Source of the DNA: Dyadobacter sp. CY356
GTDB lineage: Bacteria > Bacteroidota > Bacteroidia > Cytophagales > Spirosomataceae
Length of the DNA: 64,000 bases
Direction of reading: 5' to 3'
Assembly (NCBI RefSeq): GCF_021440195.1
Contig: NZ_JAJTSZ010000011.1
Span: forward strand, 1 to 64,000
Each line of letters opens with the position of its first letter. Within the stretch, counting starts at the first letter, position 1. Below the pieces are notes generated by a model. The model had not been told where the DNA came from, made no database searches, and was given only the letters and a program-made list of their open reading frames with translations. The position numbers were made by a program, and so were the translations under genes. This document shows positions 49,651 to 59,130 of this stretch, piece after piece.

Positions 49651-50375
49651 TGGAGGATTTTGCCTGGCTTTCCAGAACCGAGTTATTAATAGGAAGAGAA
49701 AAACTTGTCAAGCTCAGTAAAGCGCATGTGCTGGTTATCGGTTTGGGTGGCGTGGGCTCTTTCGCTGCCGAATTTATTTGCAGAAATGGAATCGGAGCGA
49801 TGACCATTGTAGACGGCGATACGGTTGATCCTACAAACAGAAATCGTCAGTTGCCAGCTCTCTCGACCAATCATGGTGTTAGCAAGGCGGATATTATGGC
49901 AGAGCGTTTAAAGGCGATTAATCCTGAATTGACTTTACATGTTGTCAAAACATTTATAAATCCGGAAGCGGTTGATGAAATTCTTTCAGCCCATCCATAC
50001 GATTATATCGTTGACGCAATCGACAGTGTTACGCCCAAAATCACTTTTTTAAAGGAAGCCTTTAACCGGAAAATGCGGATTGTAAGTTCGATGGGCGCAG
50101 GCGGGCGCATGGATCCGACGATGATACGGGTCGTTGATATTTCTAAAACTTTCAATTGCAACTTCGCGCAGCAGGTTCGGAAAAACCTGAAAAAGGAAGG
50201 TATTTACAAAGGAATCAAAGCCGTGTTTTCTTCCGAAGAACAAATCAGGGAATCGCTTATTTTAACCGATGGAAGCAATTACAAGAAATCTGCTTATGGT
50301 ACGATGTCGTATTTACCGGCAACTTTCGGTGCAACCTGTGCTTCTGTGGTAATCCGGGATCTGATTGAAGATTGA
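49650..50375 (+). CDS. tcdA: tRNA threonylcarbamoyladenosine dehydratase
   Basis: 241 residues, ThiF/E1-like fold. It uses ATP to cyclise t6A to ct6A at A37 of tRNAs. VIGLGGVGSFAAEFICRNGI (nucleotide loop), VDGDTVDPTNRNRQ (the conserved D and N-R-Q), and IVDAIDSVTPK are intact. The SMGAGGRMDPT segment is typical of TcdA rather than MoeB, and there are no CxxC zinc pairs. Translationally coupled to the TatD gene. Confidence 0.93.
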   Translation: MEDFAWLSRTELLIGREKLVKLSKAHVLVIGLGGVGSFAAEFICRNGIGAMTIVDGDTVDPTNRNRQLPALSTNHGVSKADIMAERLKAINPELTLHVVKTFINPEAVDEILSAHPYDYIVDAIDSVTPKITFLKEAFNRKMRIVSSMGAGGRMDPTMIRVVDISKTFNCNFAQQVRKNLKKEGIYKGIKAVFSSEEQIRESLILTDGSNYKKSAYGTMSYLPATFGATCASVVIRDLIED

Positions 50376-50376
50376 A

Positions 50377-50409
50377 GTAAATCCTGGTTTTGGTATTACC
50401 AGGATTTAC
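50377..50409. terminator. Hairpin between converging genes
   Basis: GTAAATCCTGGT (50377-50388) pairs perfectly with ACCAGGATTTAC (50398-50409). No T run follows on either strand, so it may be a weak or factor-dependent terminator for tcdA and the oxidoreductase gene. Confidence 0.5.
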
Positions 50410-50417
50410 CAAAACGA

Positions 50418-51386
50418 TTATATCTCAACCACAATTTTTCCCTTCGCCTGATTGCTTTCCATGTAAGTATGTGCTTCTGAAATCTCGTCCAGTTTAAAGA
50501 TTTTATCAATATTGAGATTGATTTTTCCTGCTGCAACGGCATTGATAAATTCCTGAAGTAAATCTTTTTGCAGGTTTGCTGAGTCGCCCATATAAACGGT
50601 CAATCGTCCTAATGAAGGGATATCGCCCATTGGGGTAAATTCCTGCATAGTCCAGGAACCGCCTAAAATTCCCGTCATACAAACAGTTCCTTTTGGACGG
50701 ATACATTGTAAAGAATCCTTTAAAGTTTCGATGCCTATCAGTTCAAGTACTTTATCAACGCCATTTGGAAACAGGTTTTTTAGTGCATGGTGAATTTTTC
50801 CGTTATCCAAAAGCACATAATCGGCGCCGTTTTCTTTTAAGTGATTTTCTTTGTCAGGATTTCTGGTCGTAGAAATAACGGTCAGCCCTTTTGTTTTTGC
50901 CAACTGGCAGGCAAGCATACCAATGGACGAAGTACCGCCGCGGATCAGCAAAGTTTCACCTTCATTGATTTCCAAAGCCTCGTTCAAGGAGCCGGATACA
51001 GTCTGAAACATTTCCGGGATAGCACCAAGAACAGTCCAGGGAAGATCACTTTCAAAAGGAAAAGCAATTTCCAGTGGTACAGTTGTAAATTCTGCATATC
51101 CTCCGTCAAAATTCCGTCCCAGGCCGCCCATAATCGCAGCAACCTTCTGGCCGGTTTTATAGGTTCCTGATAGATCTTCCTCTATTTCTCCCACACACTC
51201 AATACCCTGAATTCTTGGAAAAGTGACGTCTGGCGAATGACCCTGCCTTGTAAATATTTCGGATCTGTTCAATCCAAATGCCTTTATCTTTATTAAAACC
51301 CAGCCTTCTTTAATCTGTGGTTTTGACCTTTCCTGAATTTCTATCACATCAGGATTTCCTGCTTTCGTCGTTACTGCCGCTTTCAT
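50418..51386 (-). CDS. Zinc-type alcohol dehydrogenase/quinone oxidoreductase family protein
   Basis: 322 residues of the medium-chain dehydrogenase class. The N-terminal GroES-like domain (KAFGLNRSEIFTRQGHSPDV, GIECVGEI) is followed by a Rossmann domain with GGTSSIGMLACQLAKTKGL and a STTRNPDK phosphate site suggesting NADPH. No structural-zinc cysteine set is seen, which fits the quinone oxidoreductase branch. It follows the esterase gene by 11 bases on the same strand. Substrate unknown. Confidence 0.9.
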   Translation of the reverse strand: MKAAVTTKAGNPDVIEIQERSKPQIKEGWVLIKIKAFGLNRSEIFTRQGHSPDVTFPRIQGIECVGEIEEDLSGTYKTGQKVAAIMGGLGRNFDGGYAEFTTVPLEIAFPFESDLPWTVLGAIPEMFQTVSGSLNEALEINEGETLLIRGGTSSIGMLACQLAKTKGLTVISTTRNPDKENHLKENGADYVLLDNGKIHHALKNLFPNGVDKVLELIGIETLKDSLQCIRPKGTVCMTGILGGSWTMQEFTPMGDIPSLGRLTVYMGDSANLQKDLLQEFINAVAAGKINLNIDKIFKLDEISEAHTYMESNQAKGKIVVEI

Positions 51387-51397
51387 TTTTGTGTGAA

Positions 51398-52258
51398 TTA
51401 ATAGTTTGTTGATGTATCGTGTTCTACCACATGTTCTATATTTCCCCCGGAGGTCAAAAATTCCCAGACCTCATGAAGTGCTTTTTGCGATGCCCCGGAA
51501 TAAATATTTGCCAATGGCCAAACATGTGTCTGATTTTCATAGATGCGCAATACCGCATTATTTTGTATCGGTTTGATATAATTGTAAAAATTTATGCTGT
51601 CGTCCAGCAAAATCTCATGGGTGCCAACCAGAATCAATACCGGTGGAAATTTATTGAAAAGGACATTTTCCGGACTGGATATTTTTAACGAAGTTTCGCC
51701 GGAGTAATCAGCCGCTGCATTTTTCAAGTATTCAGGACTGAGAATAGGGTCAATATGTTTGTTGCTTTCCATAGAAAGATTATTCCCTTCCAGACTGATC
51801 CATGCCGAAATAAAGACTACTTTTTCAGGCAATTGAATTTCCTGTTTCAGCATTTCACCTATGGAAGAAATGATCAGGCCGGCGCCGGCACTGTCGCCTA
51901 TAAAAGATATATCGCTTTCCGGATGAGTATTGATTAACTCTTTGTATACCTGAACAATGCCGTTTAAAGCCGCAGGGAAGGGGTTTTCCGGTGCCAGTGC
52001 ATAGTCTACAAACAAAATTCTTCTTTGAAGTCTCTCTGAAAAGTGACTGATCATACTTGCGTGTGACCGAATCGAGCCGACGGCAAACGCGCCGCCGTGC
52101 AGAAAAATGGTTAAATCTTTTGAGGTTACATTTTCAGGAATAAGCCAGTAGCAATTTATGCCGGCAATATTTTCTTGTTCAATACTAACCCCGGCTGCTT
52201 TGGGATATATATTTCCTAGCTGGTCAAATCCACCTCTTCTTGTTTCTAAATCTTCCAT
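51398..52258 (-). CDS. Alpha/beta hydrolase, acetyl-esterase (HSL) type
   Basis: 286 residues. LTIFLHGGAFAVGS is the HGG oxyanion motif, SFIGDSAGAGLIIS carries the nucleophile serine (GDSAG), and the late NQTHVWPLA gives the catalytic histidine; LVGTHEILLDD carries the likely aspartate. Hydrolyses short esters. No signal peptide. Upstream of the oxidoreductase gene and downstream of a Crp-like regulator, so the three may form a small catabolic or detoxification unit. Confidence 0.9.
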   Translation of the reverse strand: MEDLETRRGGFDQLGNIYPKAAGVSIEQENIAGINCYWLIPENVTSKDLTIFLHGGAFAVGSIRSHASMISHFSERLQRRILFVDYALAPENPFPAALNGIVQVYKELINTHPESDISFIGDSAGAGLIISSIGEMLKQEIQLPEKVVFISAWISLEGNNLSMESNKHIDPILSPEYLKNAAADYSGETSLKISSPENVLFNKFPPVLILVGTHEILLDDSINFYNYIKPIQNNAVLRIYENQTHVWPLANIYSGASQKALHEVWEFLTSGGNIEHVVEHDTSTNY

Positions 52259-52367
52259 CGTTATCTTATTTAATTGCTAATCAATTTTTGATAAGACAAA
52301 GGTGATAGTAAATGAAGAAGCGGACTTATAAGTAAGTTCAAGAAATAGTCTTAAGATAGTTTAAGGA

Positions 52368-52955
52368 TCATATGCCTTTCTGTGTAATTTCCTTTCTGAT
52401 TTTACTCAGAAACTCCGGAGTAATACCCAGGTATGAGGCAATTTGTGTATTGGGAAGTCGTTGTGAAAGTTTTGGATATTGATTTAAAAAGGTAAGATAA
52501 CGCTCCTCGGCCGTTGAGCTGATTGCCTGCAAAACACGGTTTTCAAGCTCTACAAACCGGTTTTCAATGATCACCCGGAAGTTTCGGTTAAACTTTTGGT
52601 TATTTACGAAAAGGTCCAGTAGATCGGGTTTGGTTATTTGTAAAATGACAGACGGCTCGATCGCCTCAATAAAAACCCGGCTTGGCTTTTCATTATAAAA
52701 ACTGTCAATTTCCATAATCCAGTCGTTTTCAGCGATGAATTGAAGATTATGTTCCGTGCCTTTTTTGTCAACCTGAAATTTTTTGAAACACCCTTCTGCC
52801 ACAAAAGTATAGTGTTTGCATACATCTTCTTCCTGCAAAATAAACTGCCTGCGTTTAATTTTTCTTTCAACAACTCTTTTAGAAAGATCTTTCCGCTCGT
52901 CTTCGTTGAGCGGAATGTAGTTGTCAAAATTTGCAAAGAGTTTTTCCAGGCTCAC
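52368..52955 (-). CDS. Crp/Fnr family transcriptional regulator
   Basis: 195 residues. The cyclic-nucleotide-binding-like jelly roll covers about 15-120 (FVAEGCFKKFQVDKKGTEHN; WIMEIDSFYNEKPS), and a Crp-type HTH ends it (RLPNTQIASYLGITPEFLSKIRKEI). The start seems to be GTG at 52955 (GTG AGC CTG GAA). No iron-sulfur cysteines. About 110 bases separate it from the esterase gene, its likely target. Confidence 0.9.
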   Translation of the reverse strand: MSLEKLFANFDNYIPLNEDERKDLSKRVVERKIKRRQFILQEEDVCKHYTFVAEGCFKKFQVDKKGTEHNLQFIAENDWIMEIDSFYNEKPSRVFIEAIEPSVILQITKPDLLDLFVNNQKFNRNFRVIIENRFVELENRVLQAISSTAEERYLTFLNQYPKLSQRLPNTQIASYLGITPEFLSKIRKEITQKGI

Positions 52956-53196
52956 TTTGTAATAATAAGGGTTTGATAAAATCAGTTAATTATTGATGTG
53001 AGTAAATTAGCAAATTAATAAGTGTGATCCAGTTTTTGTCGAGCGAAGATGGCCATATAAAATGCTGGAGGTGATTTATTTTCATCTCCGCTCCACAAGA
53101 ACATTCAGTTTCCAGCCAAATACTTGTTTAGGCTTAATCGCAACTCCCTGTGAGTTTCCTAAATTTTTTTCCATTGTGTCTTTCGCGAATAAAGGA

Positions 53197-53461
53197 GGCT
53201 CCGAAGGAGCCAAACCTTTGCCTGATGATAATTCTTTCTATAAACAGGAAGCCGTTCCGCGGCTGGCAATTCCTGAATTTTTAGATTAATTACCGTTCAA
53301 AAATCTCTTTTCCTATTCTCACCGGTCCATCGGAGCATCCTGTTTATAGAGATATCGATTTGAATGCTTCTGTCGTAATTCCATCAGAGTTTCCTGATAT
53401 TCCGGGAGGCTCCGATGGAGCCGGTAAATTTTAAAGTTTGGTGTGATGCTATAAACAGGAT
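53197..53461. repeat. Dispersed repeat modules (second locus)
   Basis: Contains GGCTCCGAAGGAGCC (53197-53211), CTATAAACAGGA (53238-53249), ATCCTGTTTATAG (53337-53349), GGCTCCGATGGAGCC (53408-53422) and CTATAAACAGGAT (53449-53461). The same words occur at 23419-23602. They form an interspersed family in which CTATAAACAGGAT and its complement flank GGCTCC palindromes. Between 52956 and 53196 I see only AT-rich spacer; a 75-codon open frame across the repeats is not credible. Confidence 0.8.
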
Positions 53462-53486
53462 GCTCCTATGGGAGCGAAAATAAACC

Positions 53487-53527
53487 AGCCCGGTCGAATC
53501 AATGATCTTTGGATTAACGCCCAACGA
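53487..53527 (-). pseudogene. Decayed tRNA-fMet remnant A
   Basis: CGGTCGAATC at 53491, then GATCTTTGGATTAACGCCCAAC, aligns with the T-loop to anticodon-stem part of the intact tRNA at 53748-53820 (TCGAACCAGCGACCTTTGGG). The anticodon loop has lost a base and the acceptor strand is missing. It shares the loop defect with remnant B. Confidence 0.6.
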
Positions 53528-53564
53528 ACAAAATTCTTATGATTAATTAAACGCCCCAGAAACG

Positions 53565-53594
53565 CAAAAAAGCCACCATCTTTCGATAGTGACT
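53565..53594 (-). terminator. Duplicate copy of the tRNA terminator
   Basis: Same hairpin as 53707-53736 in the upstream repeat unit: stem around a GAAA loop (minus) followed by six T. Its tRNA is decayed, so it may act as a second terminator. Confidence 0.8.
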
Positions 53595-53605
53595 TTCTCT
53601 TCTTG

Positions 53606-53669
53606 TAGCGGGAGCTGGCCAGGATCGCCTGCCCGGTCGAACCAACGATCTTTGGATTAGCGCCCGACC
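53606..53669 (-). pseudogene. Decayed tRNA-fMet remnant B
   Basis: The acceptor 3' strand TAGCGGGAGCTGG matches the intact tRNA exactly. Then an insertion of about 17 bases (CCAGGATCGCCTGCCCG) breaks the T arm, and GTCGAACCAACGATCTTTGG resumes the alignment. The anticodon loop lacks a base and the D arm and 5' acceptor are missing. It cannot fold as a tRNA. Confidence 0.7.
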
Positions 53670-53706
53670 AAATATTTATAATACTTAATTAAAGATGCCA
53701 AAAATG

Positions 53707-53736
53707 CAAAAAAGCCACCATCTTTCGATAGTGACT
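53707..53736 (-). terminator. Terminator of the initiator tRNA gene
   Basis: On minus, AGTCACTATC-GAAA-GATGGTGGCT forms a stem with two G-U pairs, then six T. It lies 11 bases after the tRNA 3' end. Confidence 0.88.
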
Positions 53737-53747
53737 TTCTCTTCTTG

Positions 53748-53820
<73 letters not shown>

Positions 53821-53839
53821 GTGTCGTTGAATTGGAGTG

Positions 53840-53880
53840 CAAACATACGACTAATGTTTCAATAAAAACAACTATTTTTG
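53840..53880. promoter_or_regulatory. Overlapping divergent promoters (tRNA and LTA-like gene)
   Basis: On minus, TTG (53869-53871) and TATGTTTG (53840-53847), 21 bases apart, could drive the tRNA. On plus, TATTTTTG at 53873-53880 is a -7 box for the sulfatase gene. The two signals nearly touch, so they may compete. Confidence 0.5.
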
Positions 53881-53933
53881 TAAAAAAGATTAAAAAATAT
53901 TTTCAACGACCTCCTGACATCATCAAATAATTT

Positions 53934-55889
53934 ATGAATTTTTCTTTGTCTCCCGCCGCAATATGGGGACGTATTCACGTAGTAATGTTGCTCAGAATAC
54001 TCTGGATCATGATTTTGTTCATGGTTTGCCGTATTCTGTTTTATATTTTAAACACTGTTTTTTTTCCGGATATTTCTTTTGAGCACGGATTAAATTTAAT
54101 GGCGGGCGGAATCAAATTTGACACTGTCGCCGTTTTTTATGTAAATATTCTTTACATTTTTTTGATGTGTGTCCCTTTCACATTCAAATACCGGAAAGGT
54201 TACCAGAAATTTCTTGATTACCTTTTTGTCATAACCAACAGTATTGCTTTAATGGCAAACTGCATGGATATGATTTACTACCGTTTCACAATCAAACGCA
54301 CTACCTGGTCTGTTCTCAAAGAGTTTTCGCACCAGGACAATATGGGATCACTTTTCGGCGGTTTTATTTTGAGATACTGGTACGTTGCTCTGATCTGGAT
54401 CTTGCTGGTGTTTTCTCTGGTGAAAATCACCCAGATTGTAAAAGTTAAAGAACGGGCAAATTTTCCTTTCTGGGCATTTTTTCTGATTCACGCAGCGATC
54501 ATGTTTGTTACGGTAAAACTTTTCATAGGCGGCGTTCGGGGTGGTTTTGCACATAGCATTCGCCCGATCACATTGAGTAATGCAGGAGAATACGTGAAAA
54601 AACCTAAAGAAATGTTTCTGGTTCTCAATACGCCATTTTGCATTATTAAAACCTTACGAAGGACGGATTATGAGCGCGTGCATTATTTCCCGGGACTGAA
54701 AGAAGCCGGACAGGTTTTTAATCCGATGCACCAGCCAGATAGTATTCAAGAACCATTCAGACCCAAAAATGTGGTTATTCTCATCTGGGAAAGTTTTGGA
54801 AAAGAAATGGTTGGCACTTATAATCATGATCTTGAAAATGGCAACTACAAAGGTTACACGCCTTTTATTGATTCCTTGATGCAGTATAGCCGTGTCAACT
54901 GGTATTCATTTGCGAATGGAGCCAAGTCTATTGAAGCGATTCCTTCGGTGCTCACGAGTATTCCAGGTATTAAAGAGCCCTTTGTGACCATGCGTTATAC
55001 CGATAATAAATTGCCGAGTTTACCAGCCATTTTGCAAAGCAAAGGATATTCAACTTCCTTTTTCCATGGTGCTCCAAATGGCTCCATGGGTTTCCAGGCT
55101 TTTGTCAATTTAATTGGCGTCCAAAAATATTACGGCAAAAATGAATATAATCATGATGCTGATTATGACGGAATCTGGGGAATCTGGGATGAGGAATTTT
55201 TACAATATTGGGCCAAAACGATGAATTCCTTTAAAGAGCCCTTTATGAGTACGCTCTTTACGGTTTCTTCGCACGATCCATACAAAGTGCCGGAACGTTA
55301 CAAAGGCAAATTCCCGACGGGGCCATTGCCTGTTTATGAAACGATGGGTTATACCGATAACGCTTTACGTGCATTTTTTGCCAAAGCCAAAACGATGCCC
55401 TGGTTCAAAAACACGCTTTTTGTAATCACGGCAGATCATGCCGCCACTTTTGCACATTATCCAAAATATCAGACATCCGTCGGAAACTTCTCCATTCCAA
55501 TCCTTTTTTATGCACCCGGCGATAGTACGATGATTGGCCGTGATACGACCACTTTGGTGCAGCAGATTGATATTATGCCGTCAATTTTAGGATATCTCCA
55601 TTACGATAAACCCTACTTCGCTTTCGGGAAAAATATCTTCAAGAACCCGCCGCTTAACTTTGCTGTTAACTATGATGGTGTATATCAATGGTTCAACGGT
55701 CCATATATTTTGCAATTTGATGGCCAGAAAACCGTAGGTTTGTATAATTATCAGAAAGACAAGCTTCTGAAAAATAATTTGAAGGATAAATTACCGGCCG
55801 TACAAGGCCCGATGGAGTTGCAGGTTAAAGCTTTTGTGCAGCAGTATACCAACCGTATGCTGGATGATAAGCTAACCTTGACACCTTAA
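53934..55889 (+). CDS. LTA synthase family sulfatase (phosphoglycerol transferase-like)
   Basis: 651 residues. Five N-terminal spans (to about 215) are followed by an extracytoplasmic sulfatase-fold domain: VVILIWESFGKEMVGTYN (first metal site), ANGAKSIEAIPSVLTS (nucleophile region), FFHGAPNGSMGF, SSHDPYKVP and TADHAATFAHY (late metal site). The family moves phosphoglycerol or phosphoethanolamine groups to envelope glycans. Gram-negative Bacteroidota have no lipoteichoic acid, so the acceptor is probably a lipid or periplasmic glycan. Precedes era by 60 bases. Confidence 0.9.
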   Translation: MNFSLSPAAIWGRIHVVMLLRILWIMILFMVCRILFYILNTVFFPDISFEHGLNLMAGGIKFDTVAVFYVNILYIFLMCVPFTFKYRKGYQKFLDYLFVITNSIALMANCMDMIYYRFTIKRTTWSVLKEFSHQDNMGSLFGGFILRYWYVALIWILLVFSLVKITQIVKVKERANFPFWAFFLIHAAIMFVTVKLFIGGVRGGFAHSIRPITLSNAGEYVKKPKEMFLVLNTPFCIIKTLRRTDYERVHYFPGLKEAGQVFNPMHQPDSIQEPFRPKNVVILIWESFGKEMVGTYNHDLENGNYKGYTPFIDSLMQYSRVNWYSFANGAKSIEAIPSVLTSIPGIKEPFVTMRYTDNKLPSLPAILQSKGYSTSFFHGAPNGSMGFQAFVNLIGVQKYYGKNEYNHDADYDGIWGIWDEEFLQYWAKTMNSFKEPFMSTLFTVSSHDPYKVPERYKGKFPTGPLPVYETMGYTDNALRAFFAKAKTMPWFKNTLFVITADHAATFAHYPKYQTSVGNFSIPILFYAPGDSTMIGRDTTTLVQQIDIMPSILGYLHYDKPYFAFGKNIFKNPPLNFAVNYDGVYQWFNGPYILQFDGQKTVGLYNYQKDKLLKNNLKDKLPAVQGPMELQVKAFVQQYTNRMLDDKLTLTP

Positions 55890-55948
55890 AATATTTCGTT
55901 GTTGTTTAGTGCAAACAGTACTTGGTCAGCGAATTACAATAATAAGTT

Positions 55949-56872
55949 ATGAGCGAAAATACAGAAAATCCAGTCTCACTGCGCGACTTTCGTGCCGGAT
56001 TTGTGAGCATAATTGGCAAGCCAAATGTCGGCAAATCGACATTGATGAATGTGCTGGTAGGGGAGAAGATGTCTATCATCACATCCAAAGCGCAGACAAC
56101 CCGTCACCGTATCATGGGAATTTTGAACGGAACACATGAAGAAATTCCTTTCCAGCTTGTTTATTCGGATACTCCGGGTGTTGTAAAACCTGCATATAAA
56201 TTGCACGATTCTATGATGACCTTTGTAAAAGGTTCTCTGGAAGATGCGGACGTAGTGCTTTTTGTTACAGAAGTTGGAGAAAAAGCAGCGGAACATGAAG
56301 TAATTCCTTTGCTTCAAAGAACAAATGCACCGATTATTTTGGTGTTGAATAAAATTGATCTATCGAACGAAGAAGAACTGAAACGTAAGACAGAAGAATG
56401 GGAAAAGGAAATTCAGCCTGCTGCAATTATCCCGATCTCGGCACTGTTAAATGCCAATGTGCAAACTTTGTTTGATGCAATAATTACCCGGTTACCATTT
56501 CATCCACCATACTTCGATGAAGATGAACTAACCGATAAACCTGAACGTTTCTTTGCTTCGGAAATCGTTCGCGAAAAAATATTTCTGAACTACCGCCAGG
56601 AAATTCCATACAGCAGCGAGGTGGTTATTTCAGAATTTAAGGAACGCGACGATATGATTGTGATCCGGGCCGAGATTCTCGTGGAACGTAAAAGCCAGAA
56701 AGGGATTATCATCGGGGAAAAAGGCGCGATGCTGAAAAAAATCGGCAGCGAGGCGCGCAAGGACATGGAAGATTTCTTTGGTAAAAAAGTTTTCCTTGAA
56801 CAACATGTAAAAGTAGAACCGGATTGGAGAAGCAAGGAGAACAAGCTTCGTCAGTTTGGATATGAAGAGTAA
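55949..56872 (+). CDS. era: GTPase Era
   Basis: 307 residues. GTPase domain with GKPNVGKST (G1), TTRHRIMGI (G2), DTPGV (G3) and NKID (G4), then a C-terminal KH domain with IIIGEKGAMLKKIGSEARKDM (GxxG loop). It binds the 3' end of 16S rRNA in small-subunit assembly. Shares the region with der, 115 bases downstream on the same strand. Confidence 0.97.
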   Translation: MSENTENPVSLRDFRAGFVSIIGKPNVGKSTLMNVLVGEKMSIITSKAQTTRHRIMGILNGTHEEIPFQLVYSDTPGVVKPAYKLHDSMMTFVKGSLEDADVVLFVTEVGEKAAEHEVIPLLQRTNAPIILVLNKIDLSNEEELKRKTEEWEKEIQPAAIIPISALLNANVQTLFDAIITRLPFHPPYFDEDELTDKPERFFASEIVREKIFLNYRQEIPYSSEVVISEFKERDDMIVIRAEILVERKSQKGIIIGEKGAMLKKIGSEARKDMEDFFGKKVFLEQHVKVEPDWRSKENKLRQFGYEE

Positions 56873-56987
56873 GGAACGTCATTCTCAGTCCTGAATTCAG
56901 ATCCTGACATCCGCGGTTCTATTATTAAGAATAAAATAAAATGGGTTTCTGTCCAAAAACTTTCGGGCAGAGATTAGAAAAATAAAA

Positions 56988-58298
56988 ATGGCAAATATTA
57001 TATCAATCGTAGGGCGCCCAAACGTGGGTAAATCTACACTTTTTAACCGTCTGATCGAGAGCCGTAAGGCCATCATGGATAACCAGAGCGGCGTTACACG
57101 CGATCGTCACTATGGTTATGGCGAATGGACGGACCAGTATTTTACCGTGATCGATACGGGAGGATATGTAGTAGGATCAGAAGATATTTTTGAAGGAGCA
57201 ATCCGTGATCAGGTTGAGCTGGCGATTGAAGAATCGACGGTAGTTTTGTTTATGGTCGATACCATGACAGGACTAACTGACCTAGACAAAGACTTTGCAA
57301 ACGTATTACGTCGTTTCAACAAACCGGTTTATCTGGTTGCCAACAAGGCTGAAACAACAGATCGTTACCAATCAGCAGCTGAGTTTTATGAATTAGGTAT
57401 GGGCGACGAGATCTATCCGATTTCTGCACAAACCGGTTTCGGAACAGGTGATTTATTAGATGAAGTAATCAAACATTTTGAAACAGCGGGTGTTGAAGAT
57501 CCGGAAGCTGGTATTCCGCGTATCGCAATCATGGGCCGTCCAAATGTTGGAAAATCTTCTTTCCTGAATGTTTTGACAGGCACTGACCGAAGTATCGTTA
57601 CCGATATCGCCGGAACTACGCGTGACGCAATCCACACGCATTACAATGCTTTTGGAATGGAATTCATTCTGACGGATACGGCCGGTTTGCGTCGTAAATC
57701 CCGTGTGAATGAAGATATCGAATATTATTCAACGCTTCGTTCGATCAAAGCGATGGAAGAATCTGACGTTTGTATCATTCTTTTGGATGCAACCTTAGGT
57801 TTGGAAGGACAGGATATCACGATCATCGGTCAGGCCGATAAGGCTAAAAAAGGTATCGTGATTATGGTGAACAAATGGGATTTAGTAGAAAAAGATTCTA
57901 AAACAGCTGATACTTTCAAAAAACAGCTGCTTGAAAAACTAGCACCGATGAACTATATGCCGATCATTTTTGCATCCGTTGTTGAAAAACAACGTATTCA
58001 CCAGGTGATGGAAATGGCAATGCAGGTTTATAAAAACAAAACGAAGAAAATCACGACTTCAAAACTGAATGACGTGATGCAGGCAGAAATTGAAAAATAT
58101 CCGCCGCCGGCACATCGTGGAAAATATATCAATATTAAGTATATGATCCAGTTGCCAACACCTTCGCCGACTTTTGTGTTTTTTAGCAGCAATCCAAAAC
58201 ATGTGAAAGATCCGTACTTGCGCTATCTGGAAAACAGGATGCGTGAAAACTTTGATTTCGCAGGAGTACCGATCACGATTTTCTTCCGGGAAAAATAA
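56988..58298 (+). CDS. der: GTPase Der (EngA)
   Basis: 436 residues with two tandem GTPase domains: GRPNVGKST/DTGG/NKAE in the first (about 8-165) and GRPNVGKSS/DTAG/NKWD in the second (about 178-350), followed by the KH-like C-terminal domain. Acts in large-subunit assembly. The era-der pairing suits a ribosome-biogenesis unit. The long hairpin at 58327-58367 follows. Confidence 0.97.
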   Translation: MANIISIVGRPNVGKSTLFNRLIESRKAIMDNQSGVTRDRHYGYGEWTDQYFTVIDTGGYVVGSEDIFEGAIRDQVELAIEESTVVLFMVDTMTGLTDLDKDFANVLRRFNKPVYLVANKAETTDRYQSAAEFYELGMGDEIYPISAQTGFGTGDLLDEVIKHFETAGVEDPEAGIPRIAIMGRPNVGKSSFLNVLTGTDRSIVTDIAGTTRDAIHTHYNAFGMEFILTDTAGLRRKSRVNEDIEYYSTLRSIKAMEESDVCIILLDATLGLEGQDITIIGQADKAKKGIVIMVNKWDLVEKDSKTADTFKKQLLEKLAPMNYMPIIFASVVEKQRIHQVMEMAMQVYKNKTKKITTSKLNDVMQAEIEKYPPPAHRGKYINIKYMIQLPTPSPTFVFFSSNPKHVKDPYLRYLENRMRENFDFAGVPITIFFREK

Positions 58299-58326
58299 GA
58301 AGGTAACCGCTTCAAATTTGATAATT

Positions 58327-58367
58327 AATGCAAAATGCCGGCAAATCTCTTGTCGGCATTTTGCATT
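58327..58367. terminator. Long hairpin after der
   Basis: AATGCAAAATGCCGGCAA (58327-58344) pairs with 58350-58367 (one wobble) over a 5-base loop, an 18-base stem. No T run on plus. It is the only strong structure in the gene-free gap 58299-58649 and probably ends or protects the era-der transcript. Confidence 0.55.
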
Positions 58368-58551
58368 CTATCGCCAAAAGGATATGGTTTGGAGACCGAA
58401 TAATCACTTTCATCTTTTTTTATTTCCAAGGTGCAACCTTTGTTACTAATTTTCCATCATTAAAAAAGACGGATTAAACCGCTTTACGACCGTTTTTAAC
58501 AAATTGAAAAAAAATATTTCAAAAAAAATGTTAAAAACAAGGTACTATGTA

Positions 58552-58583
58552 TTGCAATGTACCTGATAAAACATATATATTTG
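58552..58583 (+). promoter_or_regulatory. Promoter of the secreted protein gene
   Basis: TTG at 58552-58554 and TATATTTG at 58576-58583, 21 bases apart. The -7 box is a perfect TAnnTTTG. The ATG follows 66 bases later. Confidence 0.6.
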
Positions 58584-58649
58584 TACTGTCAATTAGTTAC
58601 AAGGATTTAAGCACAACGATTTTCTCTAAAAGACTGAAATAACATAGCC

Positions 58650-59054
58650 ATGAAAACCATAAAATTACTTATCGTCCTTTTCCTTTTCAGCCTTCAGGTT
58701 AATGCAACCGGCTATTCTCACAACATGTTTGTAGCGCATAAAAAGCTTCAGGCCGGTAAAGAATATCGTGAAGTAAAAGAACGTGTTGCTAAACAAGTTC
58801 CTGCAAAAAGTGTTGTAAATAAAACAGTGATTATTCAGTCTTCAAACACAGCTGTTTTGTATACAAAAAACTTTGCGAATAAAGTTAGCAGCATGGTAAC
58901 GCTGAATGAAAGAATGCTGGAAGAAGGTCCGGCAGCTTTTTTTGAAAGCGAAGAAGATGAGAAAAGTAATAATTCAATTGCAACAAAATTGGCAGGTTTG
59001 ATCAAACAGGTTATCTACGCATTCGTTGGATCTTCCTCTTTATCAAAATCTTGA
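58650..59054 (+). CDS. Hypothetical secreted protein
   Basis: 134 residues. MKTIKLLIVLFLFSLQVNA is a Sec signal peptide. The mature part is small and charged (KEYREVKERVAKQVPAKSVV; an acidic EDEKSNN patch near 115) with no domain I recognise. The hydrophobic stretch near the C terminus (LAGLIKQVIYAFVGSS) might contact the membrane. It has a strong promoter and a strong terminator of its own, suggesting an independent, possibly abundant transcript. Confidence 0.7.
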   Translation: MKTIKLLIVLFLFSLQVNATGYSHNMFVAHKKLQAGKEYREVKERVAKQVPAKSVVNKTVIIQSSNTAVLYTKNFANKVSSMVTLNERMLEEGPAAFFESEEDEKSNNSIATKLAGLIKQVIYAFVGSSSLSKS

Positions 59055-59088
59055 AATAAAAAAATCGCAGATATTACGAATTAAGTTT

Positions 59089-59123
59089 AGCAGGTATGAT
59101 TTCAAAATCATACCTGCTTTTTT
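59089..59123 (+). terminator. Terminator of the secreted protein gene
   Basis: AGCAGGTATGAT (59089-59100) pairs perfectly with ATCATACCTGCT (59107-59118), then a T run to 59123. Confidence 0.93.
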
Positions 59124-59130
59124 ATGTCGG

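Noticed and set aside
53062..53289. A 75-codon open frame on plus
   Set aside because: It runs through the dispersed repeat modules, has no coding character and no family match.
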